Source: UBA961 sp049317525
GTDB taxonomy: Bacteria; Bacteroidota; Ignavibacteria; Kapaibacteriales; UBA961
DNA length: 64,000 nucleotides
Direction of reading: 5' to 3'
Assembly: GCA_049317525.1 (NCBI GenBank)
Contig: JBMOIC010000012.1
Span: 6,685-70,684, forward strand
Below are positions 35,955 through 45,108 of this stretch, in pieces. Every line of letters starts with the position of its first letter. Position 1 is the first letter of the stretch. A program made the position numbers and the translations under genes. Below the pieces are notes generated by a model. That model saw nothing but the letters and a program-made list of their open reading frames with translations, was not told the DNA's origin and did no database searches.

Positions 35955-38900
35955 TTATTTAACAACTTGTATAGAACGAGTTGCGAAACTATCACCAGAT
36001 TTTACGATGATTTGATATACACCAGATGCTAAATCTGAACTTGATACTTCTAATGTATGAGTACCAGCATTTATGTTACCGCTAAATATTGTTGATATTT
36101 CGCGACCCATCATATCAGTAAGAACAACTGTAACTAAACCGCTGTTTTGTACTGAATAGTCAAAGCTTGCAATTCCAGAAACTGGATTTGGACGACTTTC
36201 ACTTATAGATAGATTACTATTAACATCACCAATAACTACAGCAACTTCATCACTGTATTTGAATGAACCATCTCTATCAACCATACGTAAACGATAGATA
36301 TAAGAAGATCCATTACGAACATTCATATCAACTGTATTATAATCACGACGTGAGGTACTGTTTCCAGCAGCAGGAACTGTTTCAATTCTTTCAAATTCAA
36401 GATTACCAGCTACTTTCTCAGCTTTTTCTACTTCATACCATGCACTATTTGATTCACTTGCTGTTGACCAATCAATAGAAACTGATTTTCCAAGTTTGCG
36501 AGCATCAAATTCTACTAATTCAACTGGAGTAACTTTACCTGCATTAAATTGGATATAATCAAATGATCCTCTTAGAACTCTTTCTAAACCTGTACGTTGT
36601 CCAGACTTAGCAAAGTGTCTCCAATCGATACCATAATTAATAACATTCCAATTTGTAGAAGTAGTAGCAACACCCATTGCTGTATCTGCAATTCCTGCAT
36701 CAGTTGTTCTGTAACGGAAAGCAACTCTTGAAAGACCTTGTGATTGAGCGTTTGTAAAGATTCTCATTAAAGATGGACGTGGAGCTGGATCAATATAAGT
36801 ACCATTAACAAAACCAGTTGTTTTGATTAATTCACTTAAACCACGTTGTACAAATACACCATCAATAAATGATTGACCAAGAGCAACTACTGTAGGAGTG
36901 TATCCAGCTGCAACAGGAGTTGTTACGATAGCTGCACCATTACGAACTACACTTGATCTAAGTTGATTATTTACAAAGAATTCATCGTTTGTTGCATTTA
37001 AGCCAACATGATTTGATACAACATTTTGTGTAGAGATAATCAAGTTCTTCTTTAATGTACTTGAACCAGAAGCTAAATATGCTCTTAATTGGTCTCTTTC
37101 TGTTCTTAGTAGTAGAGTATTATCTTCTGACCATAACAACATTTTATATGGTGTATAATCGAATGAACGTGCTTCCCAACCTGTACGATCAAGAATGTCA
37201 TAACGATATACACGCTTATCATTAGGAACTAATTTAGTAGGATCACTAAAGAAGCCTAAACTATCTAGCGCTGTTCTTAAGCTGTCTGTATTCATACGGC
37301 CAACTGCATTATTAGCATAATTTGGTGCAGTAGGTAGAGTATTTTTATGATCAAATCCACTATTCAATACAGATATCATGAATTTAGATACATTTGACTG
37401 GCGTACATAGAATCTAGCTTGTGAAGCAAATGCATTATTAGAATTATTTTCATCTTGATAACCATTTACGAAACTTGCTGTAAACTCATATCTAGGTGTA
37501 ACATTAGGACGCATAGTAGCATCAACTGCTGATTGCATCCATGTAGGAGAAGTGTAAGCTGTACCAAGTGTACTTAATGTTTGAACTGAAACATCACCTA
37601 GTTTTACATCTCTAGTTTCTCCAGCACCAATAATAACTGATATAGTACCTATTGGAGAAGGAACACCATAAGTAGCTACTGCATTTCCACTAGTAGCTGC
37701 TGATTCCATAGCATAAGTACCGGTAAGGCTAATAGTTTGTGATAATGTACTATTATTTCTTAATCTTACCATTACAGGAACACTAGAAGTATCTGCTGTT
37801 ACATATTCAACATCAGAGAATGGACCACCATAAGTACATGTACCACTCTTATATGCACGAGGAGCTGTAATTGTTAAAACTTCAACATCGTTTACATAAG
37901 GAATACCATTAAATTCATCTGCACCAATATCATAAGGATTTTGCGCAGTACCACGAGGCTCACCATCAATATCTTGTGTCACATATGATAGTCTTTCACC
38001 TGCATTATTAATGATACTTCCAACAGTACGCTTTTGACGCATTGAAACAACTGGATATTGACCAATTAACAATAATGAATCTGTTGATGATGCAACAAAG
38101 TTAGCCTCAAAACTATTCTTATCTTGTCCTGTCCAATTATACCATTGATCTCTAGTATTAAATTCGTCTTGGCAACTTCCCAATAATACTTGGCTTAGAG
38201 TATCTATCTCTACAAAACGCATAAATGCACCTTGTTTAGTCCATGTAGAAGTTGGGAAACCGGTTGGCCGTGATGTCCATGCAACATTTCTATTTGAAGA
38301 TAAACCACCACTATATTTTGGTAATAAACCTTGATAAAAATATGCAGAATAAGGGAAACCATAGAATAATGAAGTTGCATCCAAAGGTTGCGTAACAGCA
38401 ACAGCATTGTTTGTCATTACTGCATTAAATGAATTCTGAATTGCAATACCAACAGCTGTACCCATTCTTGTTGATAATGAGTCATCTTGAATTAATACAG
38501 TATTATTTGCAACTATATCACCACGAGTGAAATATGCTCTTGCATTTTTTGCTGGATTAAATGATGTACGAGGGGTAGTCAAAGAAGCAGCTTGTGTTGT
38601 AAATGATTGAGTTAATGACCAAGCATTACCAAGATTTTGGCTAAAAGCTTGTCCTGTTTGACGGTCAGTTGTCAATTGTATACCAACTCTATGAACTGCT
38701 GTATTAAATACTTTTGAACCGTTGAAGTTAATACCTCTGCTTAATCCGAACACTAGATTACCAAATACTTTTGTGTTTTCATTTACAGATGGTTGCAATG
38801 TATTTTCTAAAATACCTGTTGCACTGTAGTTATTTTGACTTTGATTAACATTAATACCACGGCTAATGAAATATGATGCAACATCATTTACTTCATTGTA

Positions 38901-41759
38901 GCTAATTTCTGTATTAATATTATTATAACCTTGATTTGTTGTAGTTGTATCTGTTGCACAACCAACTTCAATACCATTTGATTCGATAATGAATGTAGAT
39001 GTACCAGTAACAGTAGTTCTTCTATAATAGCCTAATACATTGTATACTTTATTTTTAGAAATTTTTGCACCGTCTTCATTTCCAATAAATATACCTGTTC
39101 TACCTACTTTAGAAATTTTGTTACCTACAATTTCAGTACCTGTATTATAATAACGTACTAATTTATTACGTTCTTTTAATGTACCAATACCTAATGACAT
39201 TACACCAATACCAAAGCCTGTAATTTCATTATTTACAATCTTATTTTGCTTATTACCACGATAGGTAATATTGTTTTCAACTATTACTGTATCTAAACCA
39301 GCACGATTTGAACCAAATTCATCAGCAGGAGGAACATTTCTTTGAGCAATACCAGCTGAGAAAGTAAATAGAGTCGCGCCACTACCAATTGAATCTTTTG
39401 CAAACAATAAGTTTGACTGATCGATTGAAATCAAAGGTACTGCAGACCAATATTCTGTTTCTGGAGTACTAGGATCATTTTCAATTAAATTATTCATAAT
39501 TGAAATATTGTTTGATCTTTGTCCCATATAGAACACTGCTTTACGATTTGAGCCAGTATACAAGCGGAATCTAAATGACTTTTGTGCACCACCATCAAAA
39601 GTAATATAACCTGCACTATTTGCATTTGCTTTAGATGGAAACTGACGATATACTGCATTTGGATTAGATGGAGTTAATGATTGACCAAACAATACACCAA
39701 TACCATTCCCAGATCTTAATTGAATTGTTACACCACCTCTTAATAATCCTACAGATGTAGAATCTGGTGTAAATCTAATTGGAGCATTAGAACCAGCTCC
39801 AAGGATAGTTGATGTTAGATCCAATGCAGGTGCGCCTACATTAGTTACATCTCCAACTTGATAATTTGCATCTGTTAAATAGAAATTAACTGGGCCTCTA
39901 ATACCTCTTGTATACAATGCATTTACTGCCGCATCAATAGTACCGAAGTTTTCTATTCCAGATTTAGGTACTGTTCCAACAGTATAATTGCCATTCATTC
40001 TATCATTGATAGTAAATGTATAACATTGCTTGTCATTTGGAGCAAACTGATCACCAGGAGCAATTGTTTGAATACAAATTTCAAGATTACCTGGTTGAGG
40101 AGGAGTAAATTCATCAAAAATTGCAGGAGCAACATTGTATGAACCAGTAGGAACTTCAACTGTAATTGTTTGAGTTGCGATAACAGTTCCATTTAATGTT
40201 GCTGTCATTTGAACTGGAATACCATCGGCATTTAAACCATTATTTGCAATGATTGCTAAAGGCTTGATTGGACGTCCTGCATATAATAATGCTGAACCAG
40301 GATTTTGAAGTGATTTTGCTTCAAAATCATTCAAATACCACATACGGAATTTATATGCGCAATCAGTTGCAGGCATTCTATCATTTGCTGTTTGTTGATC
40401 AACTGCAAATTGATTTGTTTTTGTTTCTAATAATTTTGCTTTTAAAACTATACAGAATGAATCTGGAGTCGCTACAGCAAATGAAGGAAATTGTACTTCA
40501 TCAATAACAGCTGTTTTTAATCCAGCAGTGTCTAATCCACCACCTTGATCTGTACTTCTTTCTAAACTGTCCATTTTAATTAATGAACCATCTCTTGAAT
40601 TACGGATTTCATAATATGCACGATATCTTGAAATTGTTTCTAATCCAACATTCATATAACGAGCACGAATAGGAACTGATCCTAAATAGCTTTGACGTCT
40701 TGATGGTAATGGAGATTCAATACTGGAAACAGCAATATCTCTATTAACCGCTAAGTTAAATATCTTTGTCCATGTTTGAGATGCAACTACTGTAGTACCA
40801 AAAAGTAAATCATGTGTCGCTACAACTTTATATGTTCCACCTGGAAATCCAACTGTGGTAAATGTTCCATCATTTGTTGGAATGATTCTTGCCATTGGAC
40901 CACTTGCTGCCTGTGCAGTATATGTATAAGCGCCAGGACCTTGTGGAATATCGATAACTTTACTTGTTAAATTACTTGGATCACGCATTGCATACATTTC
41001 TGTATTCTGATCTATACCAGAAACATTTTCAGCTAAAATAGTATATGTAACTTTTTGGAAATAGCCAGGTACATTAATTCTGTCAACTAATAAAGATGGC
41101 TTAGGGAACATATTTGAACTTCCATCAAATACATATCCAACTTCTAGAACTAGTCCACTAGCTGATATATTTGGGAAATTTGTTCCACCTGGCCATGAAT
41201 TGGAGATTGAACCACTAAGAATCTGAATATTATAATCCTCAGATTCTCCTTCTCCAGTTGCGGTATTGGTACATGGGTCTATATTAACACCAGCAGTAGC
41301 ATAACCACAACGTATACGAAGGCGCCATGTACCAGGGGTTGCATTTGCAGGAACTGTTACAGTACCTGTTACTGTTGAACCAGCAGCTAGTGTGGCAGCT
41401 GAAGCATAAAATCTTTCAGATGTTTCGAACACACCATTACCATTCCAATCAGCCCATATTGCAACACCTTCTGGATAAGAAGGAGTGATTGTAAAAGAAT
41501 AATTATACGTAGAACCAGCTAATGTATTAGCTGTTAATGCATTATAATACTGATAACCATTTGTTTGATTATTACATCCGCTGAGATTATTTGCTATGTT
41601 AGCAAATGAAAAACTTTGAATATAATCCGAATACAAACAACCAGACGGATTAGTAGGAATGCAATATTGTGCATTCGCCTTAGGTGAAAAACCAAATATC
41701 GTTAGCATGCAAGCTAATGCAATGCCTATCGACAAATAGTATCTTTTCATTCGGTTCAT
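35955..41759 (-). CDS. Giant T9SS-exported surface protein with GEVED and beta-helix domains
   Basis: A 1934-residue secreted protein. The signal peptide is about 4-30 (ending KANAQ). The GEVED domain follows at about 60-180 (IWADWNGNGVFETSERF and the closing GEGESEDYNIQI). A repetitive beta-sandwich section spans to ~620. A right-handed beta-helix lies at about 780-1080, with many N-x-I turns such as KIVNNEITGFGIGVMS and KISKVGRTGIFIGN. A further beta-rich part follows, and the last ~80 residues are a T9SS type A sorting domain (ESRPNPVSGIASFDY, SGVYQIIVKSG, ending IQVVK). GGAG lies seven bases before the ATG. Such proteins often bind or cleave polysaccharide or act in adhesion; no catalytic residues can be named. 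Confidence 0.9.
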   Translation of the reverse strand: MNRMKRYYLSIGIALACMLTIFGFSPKANAQYCIPTNPSGCLYSDYIQSFSFANIANNLSGCNNQTNGYQYYNALTANTLAGSTYNYSFTITPSYPEGVAIWADWNGNGVFETSERFYASAATLAAGSTVTGTVTVPANATPGTWRLRIRCGYATAGVNIDPCTNTATGEGESEDYNIQILSGSISNSWPGGTNFPNISASGLVLEVGYVFDGSSNMFPKPSLLVDRINVPGYFQKVTYTILAENVSGIDQNTEMYAMRDPSNLTSKVIDIPQGPGAYTYTAQAASGPMARIIPTNDGTFTTVGFPGGTYKVVATHDLLFGTTVVASQTWTKIFNLAVNRDIAVSSIESPLPSRRQSYLGSVPIRARYMNVGLETISRYRAYYEIRNSRDGSLIKMDSLERSTDQGGGLDTAGLKTAVIDEVQFPSFAVATPDSFCIVLKAKLLETKTNQFAVDQQTANDRMPATDCAYKFRMWYLNDFEAKSLQNPGSALLYAGRPIKPLAIIANNGLNADGIPVQMTATLNGTVIATQTITVEVPTGSYNVAPAIFDEFTPPQPGNLEICIQTIAPGDQFAPNDKQCYTFTINDRMNGNYTVGTVPKSGIENFGTIDAAVNALYTRGIRGPVNFYLTDANYQVGDVTNVGAPALDLTSTILGAGSNAPIRFTPDSTSVGLLRGGVTIQLRSGNGIGVLFGQSLTPSNPNAVYRQFPSKANANSAGYITFDGGAQKSFRFRLYTGSNRKAVFYMGQRSNNISIMNNLIENDPSTPETEYWSAVPLISIDQSNLLFAKDSIGSGATLFTFSAGIAQRNVPPADEFGSNRAGLDTVIVENNITYRGNKQNKIVNNEITGFGIGVMSLGIGTLKERNKLVRYYNTGTEIVGNKISKVGRTGIFIGNEDGAKISKNKVYNVLGYYRRTTVTGTSTFIIESNGIEVGCATDTTTTNQGYNNINTEISYNEVNDVASYFISRGINVNQSQNNYSATGILENTLQPSVNENTKVFGNLVFGLSRGINFNGSKVFNTAVHRVGIQLTTDRQTGQAFSQNLGNAWSLTQSFTTQAASLTTPRTSFNPAKNARAYFTRGDIVANNTVLIQDDSLSTRMGTAVGIAIQNSFNAVMTNNAVAVTQPLDATSLFYGFPYSAYFYQGLLPKYSGGLSSNRNVAWTSRPTGFPTSTWTKQGAFMRFVEIDTLSQVLLGSCQDEFNTRDQWYNWTGQDKNSFEANFVASSTDSLLLIGQYPVVSMRQKRTVGSIINNAGERLSYVTQDIDGEPRGTAQNPYDIGADEFNGIPYVNDVEVLTITAPRAYKSGTCTYGGPFSDVEYVTADTSSVPVMVRLRNNSTLSQTISLTGTYAMESAATSGNAVATYGVPSPIGTISVIIGAGETRDVKLGDVSVQTLSTLGTAYTSPTWMQSAVDATMRPNVTPRYEFTASFVNGYQDENNSNNAFASQARFYVRQSNVSKFMISVLNSGFDHKNTLPTAPNYANNAVGRMNTDSLRTALDSLGFFSDPTKLVPNDKRVYRYDILDRTGWEARSFDYTPYKMLLWSEDNTLLLRTERDQLRAYLASGSSTLKKNLIISTQNVVSNHVGLNATNDEFFVNNQLRSSVVRNGAAIVTTPVAAGYTPTVVALGQSFIDGVFVQRGLSELIKTTGFVNGTYIDPAPRPSLMRIFTNAQSQGLSRVAFRYRTTDAGIADTAMGVATTSTNWNVINYGIDWRHFAKSGQRTGLERVLRGSFDYIQFNAGKVTPVELVEFDARKLGKSVSIDWSTASESNSAWYEVEKAEKVAGNLEFERIETVPAAGNSTSRRDYNTVDMNVRNGSSYIYRLRMVDRDGSFKYSDEVAVVIGDVNSNLSISESRPNPVSGIASFDYSVQNSGLVTVVLTDMMGREISTIFSGNINAGTHTLEVSSSDLASGVYQIIVKSGDSFATRSIQVVK

Positions 41760-42151
41760 AAAGAAACTCCGAAGAATGTAAGAAAAGGTAAAAAATATTT
41801 ATATATAGTACTTTTAATGTTAACTACATGTATTTGCACACATCAGTTATTATATCCCAAAATGCTGATTTAAGGCTTTACTCAGGAATGTTTTAAAGAA
41901 TAAAAGGGAAATGAATTTCTCTAAGTCTAATAAAAACAAACACTTAAACAACAACCTGCATCTTTTATGGAATCCAACAATCGTGCATTGAATACATACA
42001 ACGAACTAAAATAGGTAAAACAATGAATCCTAGCAAGAAAAAATTCCTAATAGGTCCAAATAATTTTCCACAATAAAAATGAAGTAAAAGCAAATGATAG
42101 ATAAGCCCATATAAACTATATAATAATTACGAACTATTCTATTTGTTTACA
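41760..42151. other. 392-base spacer between the flavin reductase and giant surface gene
   Basis: Both neighbours are on the minus strand, so this holds the 3' end region of one and the leader of the other. Apart from the GGAG site at 41767-41770 I see no hairpin terminator, RNA gene or repeat. Composition is AT-rich like other spacers. Confidence 0.4.
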
Positions 42152-43066
42152 TTACCTTTTAATTAAAGACCAAGCTTCATGGACAAATCCCATCTTTAAC
42201 AATCTTTTGATTCCATTATGTCTAAATGCATTTGACGTAGGGTCAAAAATCAAGCCAAGGTTTATATCTTGGTTTGTTTCGTCAGACTTAGAAAGAAGCT
42301 CTACTGCTTTTTCTATATATTCAACAGAGATATGTGGAATTTCTTTCACACCTGCCAAGATTGCTAAGTCACTTGCACAAAGAACTTCACTTGTTAACAC
42401 ATCTTCTGGTAAATTATCAAAGCCAATTCCATTCCATTTTGGTTTATGTACTTGATAGATTGACATTGCATCTGCTCTGCAATAATAATCATAGCCCATT
42501 CTAGCAATCAAATCTAATTTAACGGGGTCAATATTACCATTTACAATCACATCATTTGATATATGTATCTTTTTTACTTCCAAGAGCATGATATTTCCAT
42601 TGCCACCAATATCTCTTCCCAGTTCCTTTGTTTCTATAAATACACATTCCATTTGAAATGGTGATTCTAATACTCTTGGTGCTTTAATTAATATTGAGTC
42701 TTGTTTATGAAGACCACACTTAACAAACTCATCTACAATACTTTCATATTCACATGAAGCTAAACTTATCTGTTCTGTCATTGAAAAAGTGACAGCATTT
42801 ACTGTGCACTCTCCAGTTTCTATAATATTTGTATATGTATCTTTTATTTTACCTGTAGCTGCGCTAATAGCAGGCCCAATAGCTATGATTGGCGGTTTAG
42901 AAGCAAATGAATTATAAAAACTATACGGAGATAAATTACATATTCCATTTTTACTAATCGTAGATACTAATGCTATAGGCCTAGGCGCAACGCCACTTAA
43001 TAATATCTGATGTAAATCTTTATGTGGGATATCACCCGGAACAATCGTAGTCATAGAATTACTCAT
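42152..43066 (-). CDS. Flavin reductase-like domain protein
   Basis: Belongs to the FMN-binding split-barrel family of flavin reductase-like proteins. The first ~200 residues are typical: GVAPRPIALVSTISKNGICNLSPYSFYNSFASKPPIIAIG, then TGECTVNAV and FQMECVFIETKELG. The last ~100 residues are a helical extension of the sort found in longer members. Electron donor and partner are not evident. It is translationally coupled to the upstream YmdB-type gene (eight-base overlap). No oxygenase partner is adjacent. Confidence 0.87.
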   Translation of the reverse strand: MSNSMTTIVPGDIPHKDLHQILLSGVAPRPIALVSTISKNGICNLSPYSFYNSFASKPPIIAIGPAISAATGKIKDTYTNIIETGECTVNAVTFSMTEQISLASCEYESIVDEFVKCGLHKQDSILIKAPRVLESPFQMECVFIETKELGRDIGGNGNIMLLEVKKIHISNDVIVNGNIDPVKLDLIARMGYDYYCRADAMSIYQVHKPKWNGIGFDNLPEDVLTSEVLCASDLAILAGVKEIPHISVEYIEKAVELLSKSDETNQDINLGLIFDPTSNAFRHNGIKRLLKMGFVHEAWSLIKR

Positions 43067-43868
43067 TAATAGTCCTCCTCATTTCTGGGAACATAAAGGG
43101 ACTTATAGATAGAGACTTTCCAGTTTCAGCATCAATTTCTAACACTACTCCCGAGATTTTTGCGTCATTTTCTGCCATTTCATATTTATGTGCTGTTTGC
43201 AAAATCAAACGTTTAAGCGCAACTTCTTTATTCATTCCTAATACTGAGTCATAAGGACCTGTCATCCCTACATCTGTTATATATGCAGTACCCTTAGGCA
43301 GAATACAAGCATCTGCAGTTTGTATATGAGTATGTGTTCCTAAAACGGCAGAAACTCTTCCATCAAGATGCCAACCCATAGATACTTTTTCTGCTGTTGC
43401 ATCTGCATGAAAATCAACAATAACTATATGAGCTTGCTCTTTTATTTTGGATAAAGCATAATCTGCCCCTCTAAAAGGACAATCTATACTTTGCATATAA
43501 GTACGGCCTTGTAATTGCAATACACCGATTGTAGGAATTCCAGTTTTATTAATAAATGTATAACCTCTACCGGCATTACCTGGAGGATAATTATATGGCC
43601 TAATTACCATCGGATTATTAGCAAGCAATGGTTTTGACTGCCAGTTTTCCCATATATGATTGCCTGTGGTAATTGCATCTGCGCCTAATTCGAATAATTC
43701 TCTAGATTCTTTATCGGTTAATCCTTTACCATTGCAAATGTTTTCACCATTAAGGATAACAATATCTGCTTCGTATTTTTTTATAAAGTTCTTCAGGAAA
43801 AGTCGAATTGCACCCATACCAGGATCACCAACTATATCTCCAACAAACAAAATCTTAACTTTTTTCAT
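43059..43868 (-). CDS. ymdB: YmdB-type metallophosphoesterase (TIGR00282 family)
   Basis: Binuclear-metal phosphodiesterase; in Bacillus YmdB cleaves 2',3'-cyclic nucleotides and affects biofilm versus motility and RNA turnover. Metal ligands sit in FVGDIVGDPG (9-18), LNGENICNGKG, TTGNHIW, DFHADATAEK and GTHTHIQTAD. Length 269 is standard. It overlaps the flavin reductase gene by eight bases. RNase Y, its usual genomic partner in Firmicutes, is encoded about 8 kb away at 51763. Confidence 0.93.
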   Translation of the reverse strand: MKKVKILFVGDIVGDPGMGAIRLFLKNFIKKYEADIVILNGENICNGKGLTDKESRELFELGADAITTGNHIWENWQSKPLLANNPMVIRPYNYPPGNAGRGYTFINKTGIPTIGVLQLQGRTYMQSIDCPFRGADYALSKIKEQAHIVIVDFHADATAEKVSMGWHLDGRVSAVLGTHTHIQTADACILPKGTAYITDVGMTGPYDSVLGMNKEVALKRLILQTAHKYEMAENDAKISGVVLEIDAETGKSLSISPFMFPEMRRTINE

Positions 43869-43991
43869 TCTTTATTTTTCATTTATTACTTAGTCAATTA
43901 TCTTGTACACAAAATAAGAAATTTAGCACCTTTTAATTGCTAATACCTTCATTGTGATAAGTAAAAGCATTCTTAATACAAAATCTAATAC

Positions 43992-44825
43992 ATGAATTCA
44001 AAATCTACAGCCATAATCTTTCTATTATGTACAGCCATTTTATGGAGTACGGGTGGCTTTTTAATTAAATTTATTGAATGGCATCCTATTGCAATAGCTG
44101 GTGGAAGAAGTATTATAGCAGCATTAATCATGTGGGCTTATGTAAAAAAACCCAAATTTACATGGTCTAATATCCAGATTATGGGCGCAGTAGCATATGC
44201 ATTCACAGTTATTTTATTTGTTATCGCAAATAAATTAACAACTGCAGCAAATACTATTTTATTACAATATACTGGGCCAATCTATGTTGCTTTATTTAGT
44301 TATTGGTTTTTAAAAGAAAAGATTACTAGTATAGATTGGATTACTATTCTGACTGTAATTCTTGGTATGACTTTATTTTTTATTGAGAAATTAAGTCCTG
44401 ATGGAATATTAGGCAACTTCATAGCAATTTTAGCTGGAATTGCTTTTGCATGGCTAGCACTGTGTTTAAGAAAACAGAAAGATGGATCACCGCTAGAATC
44501 ACTCATTCTGGGCAATATTCTTACAGCGATAATAGGCTTACCATTTATTATTGATACTGGAATACCTTCTCAACAAAGTATGATTGCCTTATTCGTTTTA
44601 GGGATTTTTCAATTAGGGATTCCATATATACTGTATTCAAAAGCGGTAAAATATGTTTCTGCCTTAGATGCTGTGTTAATTCCAGTATTAGAACCAATAT
44701 TAAATCCTTTGTGGGTGTTCTTGCTTTTAGGAGAAAGCATTGGAATGTGGCCAATGATAGGCGGAGCAATTATCATAGTTGCTATTACCACAAGATCTAT
44801 ACTGTATAAAACCAAAACACATTAA
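43992..44825 (+). CDS. EamA/DMT-family transporter
   Basis: Ten-helix inner membrane transporter of the drug/metabolite superfamily, made of two EamA repeats (about 8-135 and 142-270). The family pattern WSTGGFLIKFIEWHPIAIAGGRS starts the first repeat, LQYTGPIYVALFSYWFLKEKI its end, and the second ends with PVLEPILNPLWVFLLLGE. Length 277 is normal. Substrate unknown, usually amino acids or other small metabolites. The DUF5522 gene follows within ten bases. Confidence 0.9.
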   Translation: MNSKSTAIIFLLCTAILWSTGGFLIKFIEWHPIAIAGGRSIIAALIMWAYVKKPKFTWSNIQIMGAVAYAFTVILFVIANKLTTAANTILLQYTGPIYVALFSYWFLKEKITSIDWITILTVILGMTLFFIEKLSPDGILGNFIAILAGIAFAWLALCLRKQKDGSPLESLILGNILTAIIGLPFIIDTGIPSQQSMIALFVLGIFQLGIPYILYSKAVKYVSALDAVLIPVLEPILNPLWVFLLLGESIGMWPMIGGAIIIVAITTRSILYKTKTH

Positions 44826-44830
44826 TATAT

Positions 44831-45034
44831 ATGATGCAATCAGAAGAGACCTCGCAATATCAAAAAATTAAAGAAATCCATGATAACATGTGTTTGCAAG
44901 ATAAAGACTATTATAGAGATCCATTAACTAATTATCTTGTCTTTACAAAAAACAAACATCTAAATAGAGGATATTGCTGCAGAAATATATGCAGACATTG
45001 TCCTTATGGAACCAATCCAAAAGCTATCTTATGA
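44831..45034 (+). CDS. DUF5522 small cysteine-rich protein
   Basis: A 67-residue protein. The family motif RGYCCRNICRHCPYG occupies about 46-60 with four Cys and a His, preceded by YYRDPLTNYLVFTKNKHL. The Cys cluster (CC-x3-C-x2-C) suggests a small zinc or Fe-S site. Function is unknown. It sits five bases after the EamA gene and 47 bases before the TonB receptor frame, so it is likely the last gene of a two-gene unit. Confidence 0.8.
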   Translation: MMQSEETSQYQKIKEIHDNMCLQDKDYYRDPLTNYLVFTKNKHLNRGYCCRNICRHCPYGTNPKAIL

Positions 45035-45062
45035 TTTTAGACAAAAAGTATCTATAATACAC

Positions 45063-45070
45063 TAAGTTTG
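45063..45070 (+). promoter_or_regulatory. Possible -7 element of the TonB receptor promoter
   Basis: TAAGTTTG fits TAnnTTTG. Transcription would start near 45077, just five bases before the first ATG at 45082 but 32 before the ATG at 45109. A loose TTTA lies 23 bases upstream. Confidence 0.35.
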
Positions 45071-45108
45071 CATGTAATTACATGAGTCATATCTATCTAT
45101 TAAAAACA

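Noticed and set aside
36263..36478. Plus-strand open frame opposite the giant surface gene
   Set aside because: It is antisense to a strongly conserved T9SS sorting region, is rich in Tyr, Leu and Gln from codon shadowing, and has no family features.
44548..44815. Minus-strand frames inside the EamA transporter gene
   Set aside because: They overlap conserved transmembrane helices of the real gene and lack any recognisable domain.
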